The translations under genes and the position numbers were made by a program. From Cymbomonas tetramitiformis (taxonomy: Eukaryota > Chlorophyta > Pyramimonadophyceae > Pyramimonadales > Pyramimonadaceae), in assembly GCA_001247695.2 (NCBI GenBank), contig LGRX02029209.1, positions 1-50,709 of the forward strand: a DNA stretch of 50,709 nt, read 5' to 3'. This document shows positions 10,448 to 29,900 of the stretch, piece after piece. Under the pieces are notes generated by a model. That model was not told the origin of the DNA, did no database searches, and worked only from the letters and a program-made list of their open reading frames with translations. How positions within the stretch are numbered: position 1 is the stretch's first letter; each line of letters opens with the position of its first letter.

Positions 10448-10560
10448 GTGTCCCGAAGTGTGTGCTGAATCCTTTGATCCCCGGCGTGGGTACATAGTGC
10501 AGTCTCCTGTGGCTACGGGGTGCCAAAGGAGTTGCAAGGATAAGCACACGCACACTAAGG
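8946..10560 (+). mobile_element. Body and 3' end of a dispersed repeat element
   Basis: The last ~110 bp (containing TTTGATCCCCGGCGTGGGTA, then a GTGCCAAAGGAGTTG segment and AAGCACAC) recur at about 21405-21490. The first part of that end recurs at about 28730-28800. The part from ~9435 to ~9830 is related to 27640-28015. At 20758-21490 the 5' repeat block joins the 3' tail directly, with this body missing, as expected for an internally deleted copy of the same element. Confidence 0.55.
10140..10406 (+). repeat. Two ~139-bp tandem repeats in the hypothetical ORF
   Basis: Both units start GGGCTTGGTGGTGGAG (10140 and 10279) and contain a GAGCCGGCT segment and CAGAGGGGCTC. They diverge by about a quarter of positions, so the duplication is old. 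They encode the C-terminal peptide repeats of the low-complexity ORF. Confidence 0.7.
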
Positions 10561-10766
10561 CAGCAATAAGGGAGGTAAGAATATCACATCCCTCTCTTTA
10601 ATGCCCATCAAGTTGGATTTGGAAGAATACCTATGTGACAGAGGCTAAGGAGATGTTACATGTTGCAAGCTTATCATCAATGCTTGCTTATCTCATATCT
10701 CAACGTCAACGCCTATCATCCTTACTCTTATTCTTACTAGATTACTGCAGATTACGTTCATGATCT

Positions 10767-19977
<9,211 letters not shown>

Positions 19978-20757
19978 CTGCATGCGACGTGCAACCCAAG
20001 CAGTGAAACCTCCCAGATCACCGACCAGCCCCTCGAATCAGAAGGGGAGTAAGTTAGGAGGTTGAGAGGGATCAACGGTAGAGAATGGTAGGATGGGAGG
20101 ATGTTAGCAAGGGTAGTACAAAAAGGTTGGGCCTGCGGTCGAGGGTGAAAGCAAAATATGTTGTGTATGTACTTAAGTATATCTATTTACAAATGTGTTC
20201 CATCAAGTGGTGTGTATGTATGTATATGGCACGCGCATATTCAACGTTCGTATATATGTACATACAAATGGAGCGAGCGTGCAGGTTGGGTTCAGAGGGG
20301 GCAGGAGAAGAGAATTTGGTTGTGAGTCTAGCGACGTTCGGTCATAAGTCTCCTCGACCGCTACCCTACCCCTGCCCCACCCTTGACATAACTCCTTCGT
20401 CATTCTCCTACTTGCACTCCTTCGCTATGACAGCAGCGCACTCTTGCCAAGGGCAGAGTTGCAATCCCATGGGTCAGACAGGAGTATGTTGGTGGACTTG
20501 TGCCCGCACAGGTGCGCCTGGCGTGCTCATGCCAACATCGGTGCATATCTTTGCATAGCGCACTCGTGCCACAATGCATTGGCACACTTGGAGACGCGAG
20601 GAGCGCCCGAAGGCCCAACCACCACATCAGGGAAGTTACCAAAAGAGCTTGCTCGTGTCCAAACACTCATGCCATGCAGCATGCCCACAACGGTGATTGA
20701 AACCCCAATCATTTAAGCAAGTGACACAGTACATATAAACAAACACACTGCCACGCA
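19978..20757. other. Upstream of ATP sulfurylase exons; 5' exon not found
   Basis: The expected first coding exon of ATP sulfurylase (start codon, possible transit peptide, and the motif before GGFSPL) should lie here or beyond the repeat at 20758-21490. No matching peptide was found on the minus strand. Short TA-rich runs at 20150-20265 could be promoter or intron sequence. Confidence 0.35.
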
Positions 20758-21490
20758 CACACTGAACGGCATGAGATCGGCCAACAAAAGCCAGCCCATC
20801 ATCATCCCAGTGGATGTGTAAAGCAAATCAAGAGCAGGGCGGGGCCGTGACAAGATACCACAAACGCATACATATTCCCAACCCAAATGCAAAGCAGCAT
20901 GGAAAGATGATACGATGTGACCGATCGTCGCCAACCAACTGTTGGTCTCTGGGTTACGGAGTAAGCGGACCCTGTTGGCATGCCCCCCAGCGGCTCCCGG
21001 TCGATGGATGGGACCTGTTGGTCCATGGTTATGTCATGAATGCAGTCACACCACACAGCATGGACACCCCATGTCAAAAAAGGAAACATGCGGGCACCTA
21101 AGTGCTCCCCACAAAATTCAAGGGAAAACACAGAAGGTGTACTTCACCACCTTCTGCCTCTCCTCGCAGCACGACAGACGAATCTACCGAGCTCTCCGAG
21201 AGGCAGTGCCCGCCAGAATGGCACCACAGGGATAACCGCCTCCCAAAACCCACTTCCACCCGGCGGCCGTCCCCGTTCACAGCGATCCGCCAGTACTTCA
21301 TATCAAGGTCAAAGAACACAAGTCCTCCGGCATGTGTAATAACCATGAGCACTGTACACGGAGAGGGAGCTAGCGTCAGACGCACACACACATACACATA
21401 CTCCCCGGCGTGGGTACATAGTGCAGCCGGTCTTCTGTGGCTACGGTGTGCCAAAGGAGTTGGTCCAAGGATAAGCACGCACACATTCTC
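20758..21490 (+). repeat. Internally deleted copy of the 7.57-10.56 kb repeat element
   Basis: 20758-21380 follows 7568-8195 nearly base for base. At about 21385-21405 it passes through a short CACACATACACA tract and joins directly to sequence matching the 3' tail at 10476-10560. The G-rich body (8946-10447) is missing. Minus-strand motif copy 4 (YW...VNGDG) lies at about 21173-21350. Confidence 0.8.
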
Positions 21491-23469
21491 GACACTGGAA
21501 TAGAGACCCGAGTAGCATAGCCGTAAACGTACATTATAACACCACCAAGCACACAAGTCGTCACCTACGGTACTGCCCTCCTTCGCTAGGGGGGAGTGCG
21601 GCCGCAATCTGCACGGTGCAATCAAGGCAAGCAAGGCCACCTCCTTTTCAAGAGTATTACCCGTTCATGAGCAGCTCCACGTCGCAAGCTCCACGGTCGC
21701 TCAAGGCAAGAACCCGGCCGTTGCACTCTTTTAGTAAATCTCCCTTATCCTGGCAGATCAGAAATCAATTATCCGCGCTCAGAAACACGATGCGGCAGAA
21801 TGCAAAGTTCAGATACTCGAAGGATCTTCAGGCACTCGAGGTAAAAGAGCGGCATGGCTTTTTGCACATGGTAGAGAAAAAAGAATGCGTGGCCTTCATA
21901 TCGCGGTTGCGATCATGTTATGCACACGGTGTGAACTCCGTTAAAAGAGTCACTACACATTTTAACAAACCATGCAGCGTTCCGGCGCTGCGTAAGCATA
22001 CCTTCGCGTTTGTATGCATAAGATTGGATAAAAGCCCGCCATGAGGTTTGATGTGCCCATCGCTGAAAGGAAATACAGGCAATAACAATTAGAGAACTTC
22101 CACAGTGCCTAAAAGGTTTCATAATCACTTCGCCAATTCAAAATGTAGGCACTCTTGAAGAACGGCGCCAACGATGCACGGCACATCGTAACGGTGTTGT
22201 GCATTCCCGATTGGGCCGCGAAAGTCTGAGACAGAATTTGCACGAAGAGAGATAACGTTCAGGTCACAAATTCCTCCAAGTCGCAAAGGTTGTCTCAACA
22301 GTTTGATCTCCTCTATGCGACGATACAGACGGTCGTCGTAAAGCGCAGAATGCCCTTTTACCCGTTGAACAAGTGCACGACCGAGAAATGGAAAACGGCA
22401 TACAGGCGGGAGTCAGAGAACGAAACGTACTGCAGTGGGGGCAGCGTTCCAGCTTTCGTCTGCGGAACTGAATTGAGTGCAGAAAACTCTGAGCTGTTGG
22501 AGCTGCGATCCTGGAGCGAAGGCTGCGGGGAAGCTGCGCCCAAGCTGGTACTGATTTAATTTCATTGCGTTTTAGTTCAGTTCGCGAAGAAATACCTCCA
22601 TTCCAACTTACGGTCGGAAGTAAATATAACTGGTACCTTCGACCCTCTATTATTCTCACCAGCACAGGAGGGACAAAGGGGGCTTAGGAGTCACTGCGAA
22701 CCTAAGCGACTTCATGCAGACGTGATTTAAGTGGAAAGCTGTTCCAAAACACTAATACAGTAACGCACAAAAAAATAACAAATAGTAATACAGTACCCGA
22801 GCAAAACTTCTTAGGTAGTTGACACAGCGAGAGGAAGACTACCTGTCGCTGGGATTATTTGTGGAGGGAAGTTTGGGCAGTATCGTGCTTGAAGAGCTTC
22901 AGTTACTTGGGTAGTCATCTCTACTCCTTGATTAAAAAGTGAACTTGCAAGCTACTGATATCCCCTTTTGCTGCACTGTAGAATTTCACCGTCCCAAGCA
23001 GCGGCTTTGAGTTAGCACGAATATTTCTGCTGCTGCTATTAGCTTTTGGTTATTTAACAGGAAAATGGCGAGAGGAGCATCGTATCCTTAGTTCTGCTGC
23101 CCACTGCGCACTCGACTGTAGCGTGGCGCGTTTGCACACAATTCACTGTGCAGGCCAAGCACTCGAATGAAGTAGACTTCTCTCGTGCGCTCGCCTGAGT
23201 GAAATAGAGACAATTTGAGCTGCAAAGATATTCCACAACTCGAAAATAATGAGTCGGAACTCCGAGTTTTATTGTCACGCCTTTTTCGTGTTCGGCTGTT
23301 CGCTCTTTGCTGTTTCGTGTTGGCAGCATCGAGCATGCAGGTCTCCCTGTCGTGAGTCGTCCCTCGCCATGTGATGGCTTGTCGGCACCGCCCCGGCGCG
23401 GCGCGGGAGTGAGGATTTTCATGACAGCTAACATCTTACCCACGCCAGGAAGAATGCATTTCTATAATT
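21491..23469. other. No gene recognised
   Basis: The longest frames here (142 codons plus at 21616-22044; 133 codons minus at 22264-22665; 129 codons minus at 23054-23443) overlap competing frames and show no known motif. I cannot exclude a small unknown exon. The region is less GC-rich than its neighbours. Confidence 0.35.
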
Positions 23470-23962
23470 TTAAGGGTAGGGTGCCATGCCATGCCAGAAG
23501 GTTTCAAACCATTTTTCTGGAATTAAATTTCATGACAAAATCCATACTTAACAGATACATAAAGTAACTAACTTTCAAAAAATCTGAGAGGCGAATTTTG
23601 CAACATGACCCCCTATTATTATTGGTTAGGATCCAAGAATGGTGAGTCAACGTGATATAAAAGAAACCTCAGGAAAAGTTATCATGAAATATTTTTTATA
23701 AAATCAAATAGTGATAATTTAGTATGCAATCGATACATAAATTCTAAAAATAAATCTACATGATAACTTTGCCTGAGGTTTTTTTTATACCACGTTAACT
23801 CACCATTCTTGGATCCTAGCCAAAAAAAAATACGGGGTCATGTTGCAAAATTCTGCGCTATAAATTTCAACAAGTGGCTTGCAATGAAAATTTAATTGTG
23901 TTAACTATGGAAATTATGATCAATACTTTTTAATTCGTGAGATCACGGCACCCTACCCTTAA
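23470..23962. mobile_element. Fold-back MITE flanked by TTAA
   Basis: TTAA at 23470-23473 and 23959-23962 flank a 485-bp element. Its ends GGGTAGGGTGCC and GGCACCCTACCC are exact inverted repeats. The inner parts are also inverted copies: about 23597-23690 pairs with about 23755-23850 and includes GGATCCAAGAATGGTGAGT. TTAA duplication is the mark of piggyBac-type insertion. No transposase is encoded, so the element would be non-autonomous. Confidence 0.75.
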
Positions 23963-25604
23963 TTACCAATAACGACAAACGAGTCAGGCGAGAGAGTAGT
24001 GCGCAAGTGAAAGTGGCGTGAGGTGTAGCCATACGTGATGGTAGATAGGTTTCGATATTCAAGCATTCAAATATACGGTGCGATACTTCTGACGTAAGTA
24101 TTCCCCGAATTGCATTAGGCGCTTGCTGATAGTTTTGGTTGGGCTAGGTCGTTTCGCAAGCTTGCAAAACTCGTTGTCAAACTGTACTGTAAGGCCTATT
24201 CGCAGGTCTTTTCGCAGCGCGAATAGACAGGTCCATCGCATGTCTTTCATATGATCATCCAAAAGGATTATAAATATTTTCGTTCGTGTTGAAGCGCCCT
24301 TTCCCCCTTTTGCTGACGGGGGAGGGAGGATTCATCGATGACTTCCTCACGGCATGTGTGGAAGACACTTGGCCAGTCGACAGGTTCAAAATCAGCAGGC
24401 TCTAAAGCTTGCAGGTTGTGTGAACGGCTGGGACTCCTACAAGTAGAGAGATAGTCCTTGAATTTTTCTCTCACTGTGCTCCAAACTCTACTGAACAGTC
24501 CACCTATTCGAAATATACTTCCTTATGCTGGACTTCACGAAACACTGGCAAAGAGCGCTCTTAATTGCAACGCTACCTTTGTGTGCTGCGTCTAGCGCGT
24601 TACCTGGTGCGTCACACTCGTCTTCTAGAAGTCAGAATCATGCCCTGCTGCGAGTCGTTGCTACATCCATCCCTTCGGGCTCGTCATAGATGTTCCGCAC
24701 TACCCTCAGCGCAGACGAGCTTGGCGCTTCGTGTTGCCCTCAAAGCGGGTGGCCGCCGCGCTCCCAAAACATCTCACACTTGTGCTTCCGTCACCTGCTG
24801 GCATCAGCTTGACTCGCGCACTCATAACGTGTGCGTAACTAAAAATCTTGCTTTCGAGCTGGGATATACAGGGTCGGCAGCCGAACACGCTCGCATGCTT
24901 TCAAGCCTTTTCTTCGGTCCTTCGCTGTTGTAAACGCCCCTACCATGTGTCCCGTCTGTCGGGCAACTCAGAGTGCGCGGGTGCCATCTTACGTAACGCG
25001 GGGAGTTGACTAAGCAGCGTGTGCCTGTGGGGAAGCTCAGATTGGCATGGCAATAAGTTCCTCAAAGTAAGTGCTGGACAAAATTACAACTTTGAAAACG
25101 AAGCCCCAGGTTGGTGCTCCTTCCCGACGACAGTAAGCCTGTGTCAGAACTCGAGGCGCAGCGCGATGTCTTTAAACGCTCTCATGGTTCTGTTTTTCCT
25201 TTTTCGGACGATGTTTGCATAAGGCAGCGGAGCTTCTTGTGAAGGTAAAGCGCGTTCACCGCACTTACAACGGTGTCGATGGCTTTAAACAGCTTACAGG
25301 CTTCTGCTGCATATGCACGGCACAGCCAGTCAGATCACTGTTGTGAGACTTCCACCGGTATTTAAGTGGCCGCAACGATGATTTGGACTCAGGTTGATTA
25401 TTGGGGCACATATGCATACTATCCTGTGCGGAGGGTTCGGTTGCTGCGGGCTTTTGCGAGTCATCTGCTCCCGTCGCCCTTGCGACAAGTCAGTTGCAGC
25501 CTGGGGGCGAACTGGTAGAAGTGTCTGGCTCGCCCCTGTGGCGGTGACCACTGTCGCGAGGGTTAGAGCCTCTAAATTTCATACGCTGTTTCCTTCATGG
25601 TCAG
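23963..25604. other. Mostly non-coding; two weak minus-strand frames
   Basis: Minus-strand frames at 24474-24268 (68 aa) and 24262-24059 (67 aa) lie 5 bp apart in different frames. Both have ordinary, non-repetitive amino-acid composition (for example WTCLFALRKDLRIGLTVQFD), so they may be parts of one frameshifted or intron-split gene. I recognise no family. The remainder up to the first Kelch exon shows nothing; the start codon of the large plus-strand gene is presumably here. Confidence 0.25.
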
Positions 25605-26968
25605 GTGTGGTACAGCTGGGGAATTACCTCGTAGTTTTCGGGGGGCTCTTCACGGTACACAACCTTCGCCCCCCCCGCTTCTTCTTTAGCTGAAAACTGC
25701 TTTGCCATCCGAGGAGGAAAGTCGACCGATAGTGGAGGTGGATGACGAGCTTTTCTAGTACTGCCTATGGGAGCCCCGGCCCGGCCTCTTCCTGACCCGG
25801 CTTGTAACCACCAGCACTCTCTTACTTGTGTCTGCTGCCTTACTGCTGGTGCCCCGAGATTTATAGCTGTATACACTCCGCACTTTTTGATGATGAGGGC
25901 ACGTCTCGAGTATGCTAGCCTCTTTTATTGCAAGGTCGATATCGGCTCATGTGCGACGTCTCCGAGGTGATATTGCTGGCTCCTGTGTGTTTCTACGCTC
26001 AGTTAGGAGATGTGCTCTGTCTTGCGGAACAGGTAGGACAAACCCAAGAGTTTCGCAACAGACTTTACCTCTTCGACTTTCAAACTGTGGTTTGGACTGA
26101 ATTGACCACTACTGGCCTGTCGCCGAGACCACGCTATAAGCATTTGGTTGCGGCATTGCCAGATGGGAAAATCTTCTCATTTGGTGGTTTTGGAAGAAAG
26201 ATGAATGAAAGGTGCTTCTCGTTGTTTGCGCGTGCTGAAACGCCAACCTGCCAAACAGAATAAGATGCGTCCACACTATTGTGTGGCGAAGATCCACGCT
26301 CTCCAGCTGCAGATGCATCGTTTTGCTCCTTTACCTCTTTTCACTTGTATTCAAAGTCTTAAGACATTCCGATATCGGATCTCAGGTGTGTTGAGGGGTG
26401 AGGAGAAGTGTCGGGTTGTTACTAGCAGCACAAGGGCTGTCGACGATGTGCTCTTATCAGACAGCGATATGCTGGTAGGTTTATCTCTCTGTTGTGGTTG
26501 AACGCACCAGGCTTAAGCAACTCAGTCTTGTTCCTCGCTCCACTGGGTACCTTAAGCGAATGGCTATACTCATCAGCTGGTTTAGTGGCTGGCTATGCTC
26601 ATCAATGGAGTAATGTGGTGCTCCGTTACCAGAACCAACCCTATTTAAGGTATGCTGCACGTGGCTGAACTGACTAGCTCGCTGGTTCTGGCACAGTATA
26701 TGCTCGACTTTCAGGACCAGCGATGGAGCATTCCAGAGCTAGGATCGGACGTTATGACTGGCCGCTCACCAGCTGCCTTCGGAGCCATTCCGACATCATG
26801 TTCTCCTTCTGGCATCATGCTTGGGGTCGGACGATCCACACTTTTAATCACCTACAAGCTGGAAGGCAATGACTGTCTTGGAGAAGCATTCCAAGTCACA
26901 GTTGGCTCCGACAAAGCGTGGCACGATCTCATCGCAGTGGATCAATGCACTTGTGACCAGAACAGCAG
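25605..26968 (+). CDS. Kelch exons 1-4
   Basis: Exons 25605-25654, 26003-26211, 26429-26474 and 26697-26968. Joined, they read LGNYLVVFGGLFT, then RLYLFDFQTVVWTEL, PRPRYKHLV, DGKIFSFGGFG and DMLYMLDFQDQRWSIPEL. These follow the Kelch pattern: a hydrophobic run before GG, a Y-x-hydrophobic-D strand, then W and a P-R-x-x-H/K segment. Junction phases 0, 2 and 0 agree. The first exon is only 50 nt and more must lie upstream. The last donor falls in a tandem array (26939-27052), so the exact end is uncertain. Confidence 0.7.
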
Positions 26969-29900
26969 GTACCCCCCGATGAATGCACTTGTGACCCGAA
27001 CAACAGGTACCCCCCGATCAATGCACTTGTGACCAGAACAACAGGTACCCCCCGAGCAGATACTCTTCTCAAACACACACCGCGTGCAGCCAATCCGTGG
27101 CATTCCGACGCGTTGGGTTTTGGTTGCCACAGATATAGGTCCAGGGGTACGCACGCACAAGCATGCGCATGGTGCAGCCGACCTTTAGCAATGGGGGTTG
27201 CCAAATGCAACGGTTCAAGGATGAGGAGCACACGCATCCAAGGTAAATGAATGCTCAGTGAGGGGGGTGGTGGCAAATGCCACCTGGCGGGCCTGACGAT
27301 GACATATCTGACGGGGGGGGCTCGCCGAGAGTTGGCGGGCTTGGAAATGCTCCTCCCTCAGGGATCTCCCGCGGGCCTGGCAAGGGCACCTCCCGGACTC
27401 TCGGAGGCGCGCGTGCGTGCTTACGTTCGGAGGGTCTGGGCGAGCTGGAACCCCATGGGCAAACTAAGAGACTCGTGGCTATGGCTGCCAGCGGTGGTCG
27501 TTGGTGAATGTCACGGTGTGTGCACTGGTTCAATCATCCCAGCAGGGTGCGTCAGCGGCATGTTCGGTGTGTACTGTTCCCATGGGTACTGCCACCAATC
27601 AAAAGTCCAAACTCAAGCACACGCCCACACACAGAGCAGAGTGTTTGGACCCAGGATCAGGGCGGGGCCATTCTGGAGGAGGCTATGCTGTTGGCTGAGG
27701 ATGTGGCGGCTGATGTGGTGGGGGCAGAGGGCGGGTCACTTAGCTCCTGTACTGTAACGGGCGGAATTGGTTGAGCAGGATGTGGGTCGGGAGGTGGTGG
27801 GGGAGTGGACACACGCCGGGCCCCTCAAAGCTTTGGGGCTTCCCTGGGCAGCGATGACCACTTACAACAAGTTTCACAGCAGTCAGCCATCTCATCAGCT
27901 CGCCCTCAGCCCAAGCGGCGGGGTAGTTGGCCGTGCCGGTGCTAACGGGGATGAACAGTTGCTGGGAAGGCGATGGGCGGCTGGTGACCGATTGGCCACC
28001 GGCCGGACCGATTGACCGCTGGTGCGTTGGGACACACGGGTATGTTTGGCATGCATAGGGTCTGAGGGATGCACGCACAGAACAAGGCAGGCGCTCATGC
28101 AGGTCCAGAGCGCACGTCTCAGGCTCGTGACTCACCCACGGATTGCCCGTTGCCAAGGCTTCGATGCCACGCGGCTGGCGTTTGGGATGAGGAGTGACAC
28201 ACGTTGTTAGATGATGGCAGCTTGGAGTGCGAGAGTCAGTCATCGAGGCCACGCTTGGGCCTGCGGCGATGCTCCGTTTTTGGGATGCTCTGCAGGTGCT
28301 TGGTGCACCAGCTTGTGGGAAATGGCTTTGCGGCGAGCGGGAAGCCAGGTTGTGGCCGTGTACACAGCCTTGGCAGGGAGTGGCATGCGCAGCTAGGTGG
28401 TGGAGGCTGAATTTCACCAGATGGCAATCGAGTCTATTGCTCCTATCTCCGTGAGATGGCCATTTGGAGTGCTTAGCATGCAGCAGGCGCGCACGTGGGC
28501 AGAGGGCAGGGTTGGGGAGGTCGCAAGGAGCAAGGTAGTGGCCATGGTGGCCATACGCGCGCCCCTGGGAGTAGGGAGCTGGCTTGGGAGGCTGAACAAA
28601 TGGGGGTGTACCGGCTTCAGTGGCACAGCTTGAGTGCGTGGACGGGTTCATTGCAGAGACGCACAGCTGGCTCAGCAAGGCCTTCCCTCCCGCTCCCGTC
28701 CTTCATGGCAGAGCTCTGGAATCTTGGACGAGTGTCCTGAAGTGTGTGCTGCATCGTTTGATCCCCGGCGTGGGTAGATAGTTCAGCCGATCCCTAACAG
28801 TGTTGTAACACCTCACCTAAACCTAAAACCTAAACCTAAACCGCTCCAAGGATCGGCATGCAATCAAATTAGGACTGGTGCCTGGCATGTGCGTGTGGCG
28901 TATTTTTCTGTGGTAATCTGGTGGGTTGGTTTCTGGTTGCTAAAGAGACTTGCCCCAGAGGATGCACCTTGTGCAGGGTTCTCCACGTGGCAGTTGATGG
29001 GGAATGGTTTGGTTCGTTGGTGAAGTAACATAGATCTCGGACTTCGTCAGTGTTAGCACTGAAACAATCGAAAATCTTGGAAACAGCGTGTGCAGTCTGC
29101 ATCCAAGCTGGCTGCCAGTGCACCCTGGCTCTAGGACCAGCCAGTCTCGCACCGTATTAGATGTGTTTGCTCGATGATCTGAGAATTGACTTCTGGCCAG
29201 TTCCGAATCTCCTATTTGCTTTTGTGTAGAATCGCCAAGGGAGTGGAATGCTTGTCTAGTACACACAATTTCCCTCGCACTTTCGAGACTTTCTGGGCCT
29301 ATCTGGTGGGTTAAGGGTTGCCAAGGTTATCCGTCCGAGCATGCGCGCACAGCGCACAGCGCTCCCTGCAGCTGCACAGCTATCAATGAATGCCGTTGTG
29401 AATCTTGAAATCTACATCGCATGTGTAGCCACCACAGTGCATGGCACTTGACAAGCTGAGCTCTTTGAGGGGAAGGCTCATCGAAGTTGCTTGGCACTTT
29501 AGAACACGTGGCCATTAGCACAAACACCGCCCAAGCTGTGGACCTTTCGAGAGAATGTGAACCCAATACTGCAAAGTGCCCGTAGTCATCATCAGCTGGT
29601 ACATTGCATTATACTACAAGCTTCGTGAACATACATGCATCGCGCCGTAGATCTCGCTGCCGTTAGCACAAGTAACGCATCGCAGACATCGCGCGGTTGC
29701 ACACTTTGGTCTGTCAGTCAGTTTGGGGCCTTTGGGCGTCTCATGCGTGGCCACGCACACTGCAAGCATGAGGTGCGGGGGTGTGGGGGTGTGGGGGCAG
29801 GGCTACTGGCGCACGCGGATGCTTCGCCTGGATCACGCGGTCCAACTCCGCAGTCGTTGGGGAAGACCTCTTCCTTCAACACAACAACTCATTATATTCC

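Noticed and set aside
27740..28678. A 312-codon minus-strand frame
   Set aside because: It lies in a copy of the dispersed repeat, has His/Pro/Cys-rich composition typical of the antisense of GC-rich DNA, and shows no domain.
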